Shown: in pieces, positions 9,102 to 17,973 of the stretch
Position numbering within the stretch: the first letter of the stretch is position 1
How the letters are laid out: the number at the start of each line of letters is the position of its first letter
Assembly (NCBI GenBank): GCA_013215145.1
Contig: JABSRP010000022.1
Span: 89,170-153,169, forward strand
Length of the DNA: 64,000 nucleotides
Origin: Pseudobacteriovorax sp.
GTDB taxonomy: Bacteria; Bdellovibrionota_B; Oligoflexia; Oligoflexales; Oligoflexaceae
Direction: 5' to 3'
Position numbers and translations under genes: made by a program
Notes under the pieces: model-generated
Databases searched by the model: none
Seen by the model: the letters and a program-made list of their open reading frames with translations, nothing else
Told to the model about the DNA's origin: nothing

Positions 9102-10262
9102 CTAGGCCGCAGATTTCTTGTGCTCATCGAGTAAGTGTTTGGCTTTTTTAAAGTCAGGTTTGGCTTTTAGAGCTTTTTCTAAATGGGTGCAGGCTTCTTT
9201 TTCCTGCCCCATTTTAACGAGATTGAGGCCGATATTGTAGTGTAGTTTGGCCTGAAACTCTGGATTCTCTGTGATAGAGAGTGTTTCTTCATAGACGCGA
9301 TTGGCTTCGTCTCGTTTCCCTTTCTTTGCTAGTTCGATGCCACAGCTATTCATAATAGAAACGATTTCTTTTTCGCTATGAGTCTTTTTGAGATCGTCTA
9401 GACAATCGGTCACTTCACCTTTGATTACTTTGATTTTGGTGCCTAGTTCAAAGGCATGTTCGTTGGTATGATCGATATTTGCCAAGGCAGCCACCTGTTT
9501 TTCGGCTAGCTCTACGAAGCCAAGATCAAAGTTTGTGACGCCGGCGTTCTCCAAGACGTTCATATGGTGGGGATAGCCTTCAGCAAGTTCGTCTAAAATG
9601 ACTTTGGCATCCTCTTTGTTGTCTGTAGCCAGAAGGTATTTGGCCAGCAGGGATCGTGCCCAGAGTGAGTCAGGGTTTTTTTCTAGAACGCCGCTTAAAA
9701 GAACCTTAGCTTTTTCATTTTCGCCTTTTTCTAAATGGATCTCGGACATGAGAATGTCAAATTTGTCGTGGTCTCCATGATCTTTCTGGCCTTGCTGTAT
9801 GATGAACTCTGCCATATCGTAAACTTTCGTGTAGATAGCAGCGTGGACATCCCGAACGACAGCATCGATGGGCGGAAGGTTTGATTCTCGCTCTTCGATA
9901 AATTTCATTTTGGTGAGAAAGCGCTCCTCGGTAAACGGAAGCTTTAGCACATAGTGAATATCGTACTGGTAGAATAAACTGATTTCTGAGTTGTCTACTT
10001 CGTCGCCTACGAACATATGAGTTTCTAAGCCATAGTTACCGCAAGCCCTCAGCTTTTGTAGTAAAACCACCCCAGGTCCGTCGGGTAGGCTCAGAGCTGT
10101 GACAAAAAACTCGCATTGATGCCGGGTTGCATACTCGTAGGCATCGTCGATGGTCCCGAAGGTCTCGATATCTTCGAATCCAAACGTCACTAGGAAGTTT
10201 TTGAAAATATTGGCCTGGTCACCATTGGCACAAACCAGCGCCTTCGAGGTTTTGTTAATCAT
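9102..10262 (-). CDS. Pseudo-receiver domain plus TPR repeat protein
   Basis: The protein has 386 residues from ATG 10262, with AGGAGA 6 bases upstream. Residues 5-120 look like a CheY-type receiver (KALVCANGDQANIF, ALSLPDGPG, VLKLPFTEERFL). The phospho-acceptor aspartate is replaced by A56, and the acidic pair at the start of the fold is also gone, although the late Lys-Pro is kept. From about 140 to the end there are TPR-like helical repeats (GEKEKAKVLL-type, then FQAKLHYNIGLNLVKMGQ and ALKAKPDFKKAKHLL). It is paralogous to the gene at 33476, which keeps all receiver residues. It is probably a phosphorylation-independent scaffold; its partners are unknown. Confidence 0.78.
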   Translation of the reverse strand: MINKTSKALVCANGDQANIFKNFLVTFGFEDIETFGTIDDAYEYATRHQCEFFVTALSLPDGPGVVLLQKLRACGNYGLETHMFVGDEVDNSEISLFYQYDIHYVLKLPFTEERFLTKMKFIEERESNLPPIDAVVRDVHAAIYTKVYDMAEFIIQQGQKDHGDHDKFDILMSEIHLEKGENEKAKVLLSGVLEKNPDSLWARSLLAKYLLATDNKEDAKVILDELAEGYPHHMNVLENAGVTNFDLGFVELAEKQVAALANIDHTNEHAFELGTKIKVIKGEVTDCLDDLKKTHSEKEIVSIMNSCGIELAKKGKRDEANRVYEETLSITENPEFQAKLHYNIGLNLVKMGQEKEACTHLEKALKAKPDFKKAKHLLDEHKKSAA

Positions 10263-10546
10263 AGTCGTCTCCTGCTCTCCTAAGGCTATCATCGGTTGTC
10301 AGTGAGCATTGCTTATGAGAGTCGCTCCGAAATCTTATATATATCGAATAATACAAGATAATATCTTTGCTTTCGAAAAGACCATCCCGCAGGTGAAATG
10401 AACTTTTGTGAATTGTTTGGGAAACTCTGTGACTTAACATCTACAGATGTTAGAAAGATGGAAAATAACGATGCGGCTAAAAATACCTAAGACAATCCTA
10501 GGCTTTTGTTTAGGCGCAAAGATATTGCTGAAGGGACCTCCAGATT

Positions 10547-11722
10547 ATGGCTATATGTCGAAAAATACTGATGAATTCTTTACTGATTTCCTATTTAATC
10601 ACTGGTTGCGGAGAGCAAAACCCAAACAGTCAGCTCGATGCTGTTGATATTCCCAATACTTCCATAAAGCATCAGTCTATAGATAATTGCTGGGTCTATG
10701 CTACCGTGGGCTGGATCGAGTCTCTTCATATGCGTTCTGGTCTTGGATCACAAAACTTTTCAGAAACCTATCTCATGTACCGCTATTTTCAAGATCAACT
10801 TGTATTTACCACTCCGAGTCGGATTGAGACCGCTGGACTTTGGGTACGTGCTAAGCATATCGTGAAAAAGTTTGGACTTATGTATGAGCGAGACTTTATT
10901 GCCGAAGAAGCCGACTCTAGGCAAAGTGCCAGACAAGAAGAAGCCTTGGATTTTGTTAATAACAAGCTTCGTGATCAGTCGTTTCGTGATCAACTGGTTT
11001 CCCTAAGTGGTGACCAGCGTGTTAGGTTTGTCCAGGACATGTTGGATCAGGCTTTCGCAGTGCAGTATCGCGAGTTTTCGACAAAGGTGATTCCAGCAGA
11101 TAGTATTATTCTCAAAAATTCGAAGGGTGACAATATAAGTCTTACTAAAGAAATCGATCGATGGCATTTAGAGTTTCATAACCGGTCTTTATTCGCATGG
11201 GACGATGCCGGGCTTTCGGTGAGTGATCTTCCCGCTTTGCCGCCTAGCGGCTTAACTCAGGATCAGAAAGATTTACAGGTAAAGGTCATCAAAGCTCTAA
11301 ATCGTAAAGATCCCGTGATACTGGAATGGTTTATTGATTTCAATGCCCGGGACCAGAGAGGTGTTTTTTCTCTTGAGTCCATCATTGACAAAGAGCCGGG
11401 AAGGCAAGGCTATCATCAAACAGTCATAGAGGATTATGTGGCCGACATCATTGATCCCGTAACAGGTAGGGTTATTAAGACGGTTGGTGAAGGACAGGCG
11501 AGTCGACAGGACTTGAAAGCTCTAGAAGAAAATGGGCGATTAAAATACTTGATCGTCAAGAATTCCTGGGGGGTAGATTCCGTATCTTATACTGTGGGTG
11601 GAGATAAGGGGTTTCATAGAATTGATGCCAGCTACCTCTTTGGTTGGATGAAAAAGACTGATGTCAACCGACTTGTCCCTGCTGATACAGGACTGCGTGG
11701 CTTTATTTTGCCAAGAGGTTAA
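10547..11722 (+). CDS. Papain-like (C1 family) cysteine protease lipoprotein
   Basis: The protein has 391 residues with a lipoprotein signal: YLITGC places the lipid-bearing cysteine at residue 21. The mature protein opens with the papain/bleomycin-hydrolase active-site pattern, Q43 and C48 in HQSIDNCWVYA. A later HQTVIEDYV supplies the histidine, and VKNSWGVD near residue 345 supplies the asparagine, so the triad looks intact. A large insert (about 100-250) without recognised domains lies between. It is probably anchored in the outer membrane and cleaves peptides at the cell surface or in the periplasm. It could also be an inactive relative, since the oxyanion Gln-Cys spacing is one residue shorter than in papain. 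Confidence 0.78.
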   Translation: MAICRKILMNSLLISYLITGCGEQNPNSQLDAVDIPNTSIKHQSIDNCWVYATVGWIESLHMRSGLGSQNFSETYLMYRYFQDQLVFTTPSRIETAGLWVRAKHIVKKFGLMYERDFIAEEADSRQSARQEEALDFVNNKLRDQSFRDQLVSLSGDQRVRFVQDMLDQAFAVQYREFSTKVIPADSIILKNSKGDNISLTKEIDRWHLEFHNRSLFAWDDAGLSVSDLPALPPSGLTQDQKDLQVKVIKALNRKDPVILEWFIDFNARDQRGVFSLESIIDKEPGRQGYHQTVIEDYVADIIDPVTGRVIKTVGEGQASRQDLKALEENGRLKYLIVKNSWGVDSVSYTVGGDKGFHRIDASYLFGWMKKTDVNRLVPADTGLRGFILPRG

Positions 11723-11813
11723 GGTCATTCGCTGAATTTTTCTGGTTGGCCTTCGCTCTCGATTAGGTCTATGATTCGGACTTCTAAAAGATTTATTCCC
11801 ATAGGAGTTCGCA

Positions 11814-12623
11814 TTGGCTAAAAAAGATAATGTTCTGAAAGACATGCAAGGAGATTTGCCTGCTTACAAGGGTGACCCTAATCTAATTCCCAATCAGAGC
11901 TTTGCTAAGACCAACGGTCCTGCGTTTTCGAAAGTTGTGGAAGCTAGGCGTTCGATTCGGGTATATGACGGTAAAAGGATTCCAGAATCTACAGTCAAGC
12001 TTTGCTTGAAAGAAGCAACATTGGCTCCTAGTTCCTCTAATCTGCAACCCTACCAGGTCTACTGGTTGAAGTCTGATGAGATAAAAAAAGCAGGGGCCTA
12101 TGCCTGTTTGAAGCAACCAGCCGCTACGACAGCTGGTGAGCTGTTTGCCATCGTTATGAGAGGCGATCTCTGGAAACAAAACTTAAATAAACTTGTTGAT
12201 ATCATGACAGAATCTGGCAAAACAGAGCTCTCTCCCTCGGTAAAGTCTTACTATCGATCCCTCATACCAAAAATCATGTCCAACGATCCCCTTGGTATTC
12301 AGAACATGATGAGGCGCATTGGTTTTACCTTGGCTGGCTTAAAAGGCCCAATCGTTAGAACCCCCGTAAATCGTGGTGATCATCGCGTTTGGGGGCATGT
12401 TCAGGCTGCATTAGTCGCTGAAAACCTTATGCTATCGTTGACAGCTCACGGGTACGATACCTGCCCCATGGGTGGTTTTGATGAGGCTAGGATAAAAAAG
12501 TTGCTTAAATTGCCTGCTAAGGCGGAGGTCACGATGATGATATCTGCTGGAAATCGAAAACCAGAAGGCCTTTATGGTCCTCGGTATCGGTTGGATTCTG
12601 ACGATCTAATAAAAATTATATGA
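11814..12623 (+). CDS. Nitroreductase family protein
   Basis: The protein has 269 residues, starting at TTG 11814 with GGAG upstream. Nitroreductase-fold landmarks are present: FSKVVEARRSIRVYDGK (FMN-phosphate binding RRSxR), then EATLAPSSSNLQPYQVYWL, and near the end VAENLMLSLTAHGYDTCPMGGFDE. These enzymes are FMN-dependent NAD(P)H oxidoreductases of the cytoplasm acting on nitro compounds, quinones or enones. The substrate cannot be told. It is longer than the usual 200-220 residues because of an insert around 120-165 that may form a lid. No operon partners are evident. Confidence 0.88.
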   Translation: MAKKDNVLKDMQGDLPAYKGDPNLIPNQSFAKTNGPAFSKVVEARRSIRVYDGKRIPESTVKLCLKEATLAPSSSNLQPYQVYWLKSDEIKKAGAYACLKQPAATTAGELFAIVMRGDLWKQNLNKLVDIMTESGKTELSPSVKSYYRSLIPKIMSNDPLGIQNMMRRIGFTLAGLKGPIVRTPVNRGDHRVWGHVQAALVAENLMLSLTAHGYDTCPMGGFDEARIKKLLKLPAKAEVTMMISAGNRKPEGLYGPRYRLDSDDLIKII

Positions 12624-12633
12624 CTTAATTCTG

Positions 12634-12665
12634 GTCATTACACGTCAGTAATGATCAGTAATGAC
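12634..12665. promoter_or_regulatory. TAATGA inverted/direct repeat ahead of the CheY-like gene
   Basis: GTCATTAC at 12634-12641 is mirrored by GTAATGAC at 12658-12665, with a near-copy GTAATGAT at 12648-12655. The cluster lies about 120 bases before the response-regulator start and just after the nitroreductase stop. It may be an operator or a 3' hairpin; nothing decides between these. Confidence 0.35.
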
Positions 12666-12784
12666 TATTCATTAGCCTATGTGTTCGCAATTTTACTCAC
12701 CTTTTTTGGTTGCAAATGACACATCAGCTCTCAGCTTTTGCTATTCCATTCCGATTTTCTTTAATGAATAGCGGGAGTTTGATT

Positions 12785-13165
12785 ATGAAACAGAAAAAAA
12801 TCTTATTGATCGACGACGAAGATGAGGTATTGGATCTCATGCAGGAGGATTTGAAGGATGAAAGACTGCTTTTATACACGGCGACTGACGGCAAGCAAGC
12901 TCTTGAGATTCTTGATCGTGAGTCCATTGACTGTATCATCAGCGACATCAAAATGCCCGAACTTGATGGGTTGAAACTGCTAAATCGGATCACAGAATCA
13001 AAGCATAAAGAGATTCCCTTCTTTTTCATGTCCTCGTTTCCAAACCTAGAAAAATTGGTACTTGATAAAGATAGTATTAAAGGGTTTATCGAAAAGCCCT
13101 ACGAAAACGCGGATTTTTTAAGTCTCATACTAAAAACGGTGCAGCTTGAAAATAAGGCCGGCTGA
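12785..13165 (+). CDS. CheY-like single-domain response regulator
   Basis: The protein has 126 residues from ATG 12785 (GGGAG upstream); an earlier in-frame start at 12710 would add 25 residues that do not fit a receiver. The fold is complete: IDDEDEV acidic pocket (D10, D11), phospho-acceptor D54 in IISDIKMPELDG, FFFMSSF, and the conserved Lys in GFIEKPYENA. There is no output domain, so it must signal by protein contact. It is a candidate phosphate acceptor for the orphan HPt/CheA-type kinases in this window, but no kinase lies beside it, so that pairing is only a guess. Confidence 0.88.
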   Translation: MKQKKILLIDDEDEVLDLMQEDLKDERLLLYTATDGKQALEILDRESIDCIISDIKMPELDGLKLLNRITESKHKEIPFFFMSSFPNLEKLVLDKDSIKGFIEKPYENADFLSLILKTVQLENKAG

Positions 13166-13257
13166 CTTCGGTTAGTTTTCCTTATCAACCAGACATCGGT
13201 AAATTTTTCCAAGTTAACATGTTCTATATCTTCCGATAGTGCCCAGAGGGGGACGGT

Positions 13258-14286
13258 ATGGAACGAAAAAAAAACTCCTTTGACACATCTGATCAGACGG
13301 ACGAATCGAAGAATCCTAAGCTCATACTTGAGAGGCGACAGTCCTCGATGCAATTTCAGAATAAAGAACCTTCCCAAACCGACAAGACTGAATCGGATGA
13401 ACATGGAATCGAGAGATTCGAATTTTTGAAGTATAGCCATATCTTTGCTGCAGGGGCTGTAGGAGGGGCTCTATTTATCTGCTATCCCGTGATTCAAGGA
13501 TCTTCGGAATCCTATCAAGGGTTGGTGGGGACGACCAACAGCCGTTTTCTATTGCCCATGTTTATGATCAGCTTTGGGGGGTTGCTTGGCGGTTTTCTAG
13601 CACTGATAAGCAAGCAAAATCGTCTATGGCCAGCGTTTGTTATGGGTCTATCATTTAACTCAGTGCTTACTAGCGTCTTACCCGAGTCGGTAGATACCAC
13701 CGCCAGTAAGCCAGATGTTATCCTTCAAGAAAGCTCAGATACCCTACGTTTACCCGAGCAAACTCATTTGATTCGTGATTTATTTGAAACCACGGCCTAT
13801 GCCAATGACTGCGGGACACTGTCAGGATTTTACCAGCGGGCAAAAGCATTCTATTTTTGGGAGGGTTGCGATATTCAACAAAAGCTTGGTTTTTTGGTGA
13901 GCCAGACAGCAGAGTCGAAACACAGAGACTTCTTGGTCAAGGCATTTCAGAATCACCCAGAAAAAAGCATTTTGTTTCGGACCACTGGTGAATTTCCCAA
14001 AGATATGAAACTTCAGGTAATTTACGGGGATCAAGTGACTAACTATCGTTTGAGCGAGGGTTTAACAGTGATTCCTTATCTCGGAGAGGTGACGAAAGTC
14101 ATCATTTATGGCGACCCCCGACTTAAGAAAAGTGAGTACAGTGTTGGGCCGGATACGGAAAGGATCACAGTTGATTTGGACTTGAACCTCAAAAAAGCGT
14201 CGATAAGTGCTATCAAAGGTGGAGATGAGCGCAATATTATTACAGTCGATAATTGGGAAATTGGGCTAAGACCCCAAAAACCGTAA
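13258..14286 (+). CDS. Uncharacterised membrane protein
   Basis: I do not recognise a family. The protein has 342 residues with a charged, disordered-looking N-terminus (residues 1-58), two or three hydrophobic helices (about 60-80, 96-118 and possibly 122-138), then an extracytoplasmic part of about 200 residues. The latter has three cysteines (around NDCGTLSG and WEGCDIQQ) and ends in strand-like segments (LQVIYGDQVTNYRL, ERITVDLDLNLKKASIS). The short GGLLGGF-type helix spacing suggests packed transmembrane helices. It lies between the CheY-like gene and the beta-lactamase-fold gene with ordinary gaps; no operon is evident. Confidence 0.6.
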   Translation: MERKKNSFDTSDQTDESKNPKLILERRQSSMQFQNKEPSQTDKTESDEHGIERFEFLKYSHIFAAGAVGGALFICYPVIQGSSESYQGLVGTTNSRFLLPMFMISFGGLLGGFLALISKQNRLWPAFVMGLSFNSVLTSVLPESVDTTASKPDVILQESSDTLRLPEQTHLIRDLFETTAYANDCGTLSGFYQRAKAFYFWEGCDIQQKLGFLVSQTAESKHRDFLVKAFQNHPEKSILFRTTGEFPKDMKLQVIYGDQVTNYRLSEGLTVIPYLGEVTKVIIYGDPRLKKSEYSVGPDTERITVDLDLNLKKASISAIKGGDERNIITVDNWEIGLRPQKP

Positions 14287-14425
14287 CCTTCTTACGATTA
14301 ATAAGTCTTAATGGCGGCTAATCATCTATAAGCTGTCTTTTTATTAGATTTGTGTTAGGTAATCTACAAAATCGATCTGGATTTTCCAGAACGTCTTCGA
14401 TCCAATTGTTGATGGTTACCGGCTG

Positions 14426-15937
14426 ATGTTTTCCAAGCTATTTACTCTCATCCTAATCAGTCTCATGCCTCAGATTGCTTTGGGGCTGCCGTCCGAAGAC
14501 CTGGTGGAGGCCATCCAGGATAGCAGTGAATTTTCTGGTTACCTTCACTTCGAACGCCATGGTCAGGAACTTATTAGCGATTTTTACGGGGTCAAGGACC
14601 CTCAATCGCATCTACCGTATCAAGGTAACGAGTGGTTTTGGACCGGATTTTTGGCGAAAACCCTTATCGCACAGGTTATTTATAACTATAGTTTAGACGG
14701 ACGTTTATCACTTTCCGATGATGTGTCGGTATACTTTCCTGAGTTGTCTGTAGGTAGTTTGAAATACGGGCAACAACCCCTAAAAATAAAGCATCTGTTG
14801 TCTCAAACAGGCGGGTTAAGTGAACCTTGGCTGAAGCAGCGACGGAATATATTGCGTCGTAACTCTCAGGAGGTCCTAAGCACCTTACAAAAAGGTCTAA
14901 TTAGGCGGCCCGGAGAGGAGTTTGTATATAACGATATGAGCTATTTTGTTCTAGGTGAGCTCATCCTTAGGATTAGCCAAGAAAGTCTATACAGTGTCTT
15001 TAGGCAAGAGTTAAGCAAAATCAATATTGATCAAATGCGTTTTTTGGGTCTGGCCGACGCTGATCTTTTGCCCAAAGGATTTCTGTTTAGTGGTTTTAGT
15101 TGGATCCATGCCTCTTCGGTCACTTGGGATTTCCAAGGGTCCCATCTTTCGGATAAGGAGGAACAGGATCAAACGTTAATTGTAACGCCGTCTGGTATGA
15201 AACAATGGTTAAGGTGGCAGCTATTCAGCCCACGCTCGATACTCTCGCTGTACAGAAACGGTTCAGACTATAAAAACTTTGCGTATTTTGGCGGTTTTTT
15301 TCGTATGCGGGACGCTGGTAGAACCTATTATATCAATGGTGGTGGCATTGAATCTCATGGTAGTACATCGTTTCTCTTTTTAGATCCGGTAAGAGAAAGT
15401 GGTGGTTTTCTTATGTCGCATTTTGAATTGGGAACCAGGACTAAAGCTTCTGTTATCAATGGTATGCTTGAAAAATCTCCGTATCATATAGAGCTTGGGC
15501 ATAGTCTAAATGAGGTTATCTGGGCTATTGTTAGAGCCTATCGGGGTTGGTTGGTCTTGCTGGTACTTATCGCAGTTTGTTTGATTGATTATGGTGCCGC
15601 TCGCAGCAAGTACAGCTGGGTCACAAAGCTGCGATCTTTTGGTTGTAGTTTGTTTCCCAATCATTCCGAAAATCTGTGGGGGGTGGTGAACTTTTGTCTC
15701 ATCTCCACACTTATTTTGTCGTTTTACATGGCTATCTCAACAGCAATGATATTAGGGATCATTGCTTGTCTCTGTATTGTCGTGATTGGGTACGTGAACT
15801 CATATGTTTGGTTTAGCCTTCGGGGTGCGTTTACGACGAAAGTTATCGTTAAGGAACTTATACTTGGCTCGACTATTGTCTTGGCCATGATTGTCAACGA
15901 ATATCATGTTATCAGCCATGCAATCGTTTTGTCTTGA
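14426..15937 (+). CDS. Beta-lactamase/PBP-fold protein lacking the catalytic serine, with C-terminal membrane helices
   Basis: The protein has 503 residues: signal peptide (1-20), a class C beta-lactamase/transpeptidase-like domain (about 25-350) and four membrane helices (about 365-500). Family landmarks are clear: WFWTGFLAKTL matches the SxxK box, IKHLLSQTGGLS is typical, and FVYNDMSYFVLGELI matches the YxN region. However, the nucleophile position is F75 (the Lys, K78, remains), the YxN asparagine is D170, and the usual His-x-Gly near INGGGIESHG starts with Asn. It is therefore probably a non-catalytic peptidoglycan- or ligand-binding relative held in the membrane. Confidence 0.75.
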   Translation: MFSKLFTLILISLMPQIALGLPSEDLVEAIQDSSEFSGYLHFERHGQELISDFYGVKDPQSHLPYQGNEWFWTGFLAKTLIAQVIYNYSLDGRLSLSDDVSVYFPELSVGSLKYGQQPLKIKHLLSQTGGLSEPWLKQRRNILRRNSQEVLSTLQKGLIRRPGEEFVYNDMSYFVLGELILRISQESLYSVFRQELSKINIDQMRFLGLADADLLPKGFLFSGFSWIHASSVTWDFQGSHLSDKEEQDQTLIVTPSGMKQWLRWQLFSPRSILSLYRNGSDYKNFAYFGGFFRMRDAGRTYYINGGGIESHGSTSFLFLDPVRESGGFLMSHFELGTRTKASVINGMLEKSPYHIELGHSLNEVIWAIVRAYRGWLVLLVLIAVCLIDYGAARSKYSWVTKLRSFGCSLFPNHSENLWGVVNFCLISTLILSFYMAISTAMILGIIACLCIVVIGYVNSYVWFSLRGAFTTKVIVKELILGSTIVLAMIVNEYHVISHAIVLS

Positions 15938-16065
15938 TGCGATTTCTGAGTGTTTCTATCCCGCTTAACCTAGGGATTTCCGATTGATAGAGAAAATTTC
16001 ATAAATCTTTTGAAGACATACGCGGTATCTGCTAGGAAACAGACTTTACAACTAAAGGAGTCTTT

Positions 16066-16749
16066 ATGAAATCGTTCCTACTTATTTGTTTCGCTTTTTG
16101 CTGTACGTTTAACCTTATGGCTGGCAGTTATGATCTGGTGTCGGTGCCGCACAAGGATATTGATGGATTCCTCGTCCCTGGTAGCGATGCTACGAATACC
16201 CCTGAAGCGCTGCAAGGTCTATGGTTTATGGATGGGAATCCCCTTGCGGACGAAGTAATCTCGTTTGCAAGTGCTCGCTTTGAGCCTTATGTAGACGCAG
16301 AGGGAAACTCCGGCTACAAAGCTTTAGTTCCTGTTTATGACGAAGGAATTTGGACTTGGCATGATAATGCCTACGGTCGCTTGCTTTACGGACTAGTCTT
16401 GAAAAGTCGTCTTGAGTACCTTATCGAGTTTAATGAAGACTTTTCTGAGGGACAGGTGACGCCAACCTTTGACCCTCTTATCCTGCTCCCATCGATTGTT
16501 GTCCCTCCCTCTATGTTGGTTGATTTTGAACTTAATAAGGTGGCCGAAGATGAGTATGCTCGCGACAGCATCATACTAGGGCAGGTATCGACTTACCGAT
16601 TCCGCCGTATAGTCGATGGCGAAGGCCGAAGGTTACCTGCCTACGAGGATTATGTTGCTTCGATTCTTGAACGTGGTCCGATTAATGCATTGATTCCTAT
16701 CTGTAGAAAAGGTGACGGCGATACGCTGCCGACGCGCTGCGCCTTTTGA
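16066..16749 (+). CDS. Uncharacterised secreted protein
   Basis: The protein has 227 residues with a clean signal peptide (MKSFLLICFAFCCTFNLMA, cleavage near 20). No family is recognised. The mature part begins YDLVSVPHKDIDGFLVPG and has LQGLWFMDGNP near residue 50, which suggests a compact beta-rich periplasmic domain. Two cysteines near the end (ICRKGDGD and TRCAF) could form a disulfide. AAAGGAG stands just before ATG 16066. It converges with the S1 protease gene across a shared hairpin. Confidence 0.55.
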   Translation: MKSFLLICFAFCCTFNLMAGSYDLVSVPHKDIDGFLVPGSDATNTPEALQGLWFMDGNPLADEVISFASARFEPYVDAEGNSGYKALVPVYDEGIWTWHDNAYGRLLYGLVLKSRLEYLIEFNEDFSEGQVTPTFDPLILLPSIVVPPSMLVDFELNKVAEDEYARDSIILGQVSTYRFRRIVDGEGRRLPAYEDYVASILERGPINALIPICRKGDGDTLPTRCAF

Positions 16750-16762
16750 TTGCTATGATTAG

Positions 16763-16795
16763 GGCCAAATACTGCGACTCGCGATGGATTTGGCC
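16763..16795. terminator. Bidirectional hairpin between convergent genes
   Basis: An 8-bp perfect inverted repeat (GGCCAAAT / ATTTGGCC) with a 17-base loop sits in the 54-bp gap between convergent stop codons. It probably serves both genes. No strong T-run follows on either strand, so efficiency is uncertain. Confidence 0.45.
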
Positions 16796-16803
16796 TGTCA
16801 TGG

Positions 16804-17697
16804 CTATGGTGATATCTGATTGGCTGGAAACAAAAAAGTAACCGAAGGATCATTTTGGGCTTGGGCTCCTTGGGTCATCACCATATCAATCCAAGACCTG
16901 TAGGTACTGACAAGGGTATCTACGGTCAACCCCCCTTCGCAATCGGAAGGCCCTGTTGATATAATCCCGAATTGCTCGAGACCTCCAGGAGTCATAACAT
17001 AGTCTGGACCGCCACTGTCGCCCGGACACGAACCTTGACCACCTGAAGCCGACAAGACGACAAGTCCTGACTCCTCGAAAAGTTTTTCGAGCTTCATATT
17101 TATTTTGAATAGAATGTTACGAGGTGCTGTACAGGCATTACTTGTGCAGCCAAATCCAGCGGTTACGATGCGCGAATGTCTAAGGATATCCATGGACTCG
17201 AGGAAATTGACTGGATAATAGTTGGAGGGAGCTGGCTCGGCTAACTTCAGCACGGCAACGTCATAGTACTTCCTACCGGGGTTGGGGATCTCTGATGCTT
17301 TTGTCATCGTTGCGATAAGCTTGTCGTACTCAGCTGACTGAGATTCATTATACTGGCTGTGAATTGCGGTCCAAACAACCTCGATCGTCGGCGGTGGACC
17401 ACTCCCTTCAATGTAGAAATTAGAAAAAAGCACGGAAGGTTTACGACTGCGATCATTAAAGCAATGGGCAGCCGTCAGAACATGGAATTTGGTGATGAGA
17501 GTCCCGGTGCAAAACTCTCCTGGACTGGTGGTTTTATCCATTATTGACACCGTCGAACGAGCGACCGGGTCTTCTCGGCTTACAAAGTCACCCTTAGCAA
17601 TCTTTGGGGCCGAATAGGGATCCCTAGTCGAACGGCAAGACATAGTAGAAACTATGATACAGGCAAACCCGGTGTAGCGTAGTAGCTTTATCAACAT
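16804..17697 (-). CDS. Trypsin-like (S1) serine protease, secreted or lipoprotein
   Basis: The protein has 297 residues. The N-terminus is a signal peptide ending in STMSC, so C21 may be lipidated (a weak lipobox). The chymotrypsin-fold triad is complete: H78 in VLTAAHCF, D146 in YYDVAVLKL and S228 in CPGDSGGP. Cysteine pairs flank the His and Ser as in trypsins (CTGTLITKF...AAHC; GFGCTSNACT). The residue six before the serine, which sets P1 preference, is Gly rather than Asp, so cleavage after Lys/Arg is unlikely; an elastase- or chymotrypsin-like preference is inferred. It is probably an exported scavenging or defence protease. Confidence 0.88.
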   Translation of the reverse strand: MLIKLLRYTGFACIIVSTMSCRSTRDPYSAPKIAKGDFVSREDPVARSTVSIMDKTTSPGEFCTGTLITKFHVLTAAHCFNDRSRKPSVLFSNFYIEGSGPPPTIEVVWTAIHSQYNESQSAEYDKLIATMTKASEIPNPGRKYYDVAVLKLAEPAPSNYYPVNFLESMDILRHSRIVTAGFGCTSNACTAPRNILFKINMKLEKLFEESGLVVLSASGGQGSCPGDSGGPDYVMTPGGLEQFGIISTGPSDCEGGLTVDTLVSTYRSWIDMVMTQGAQAQNDPSVTFLFPANQISP

Positions 17698-17724
17698 GAC
17701 CTCCTGGCTACGATGTTCTCGTAT

Positions 17725-17764
17725 GGAACCAATTAGTAGTGTAGGTCTCTTATTGATTGGTTCC
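17725..17764. promoter_or_regulatory. 9-bp inverted repeat upstream of the S1 protease
   Basis: GGAACCAAT (17725-17733) and ATTGGTTCC (17756-17764) are perfectly complementary, separated by 22 bases and starting 28 bases upstream of the protease start codon (minus strand). The length and position suit an operator bound by a dimeric regulator, or a 5'-leader hairpin. Confidence 0.45.
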
Positions 17765-17876
17765 TTAGACAGGATAGCAAACTTTTTCGGTTACCAACGT
17801 CAAAAAGTGGTCATCTCGTTAGATTCGTTTCAAGCAATCTCGACCACTTAGCTTTTCGCAATGCAGTCTCTTTGAA

Positions 17877-17905
17877 TTGACTGGCTTATGTATGCGGGAT
17901 ATGGT
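17877..17905 (+). promoter_or_regulatory. Predicted sigma-70 promoter of the GMC oxidoreductase gene
   Basis: TTGACT (17877-17882), a 17-base spacer and TATGGT (17900-17905) match a housekeeping promoter well. Transcription would start near 17912, giving a leader of about 60 bases before TTG 17974. Confidence 0.5.
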
Positions 17906-17973
17906 TTGAAAAATTTTTTCAGTCAAAATCTAAGGCTAAGTAACTATTGTTAGCCGTTGAGGAGGGCGAATCG

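Noticed and set aside
10447..10647. 66-residue frame upstream of the C1 protease gene
   Set aside because: It overlaps the protease start in another frame and its C-terminus is a shadow of that gene.
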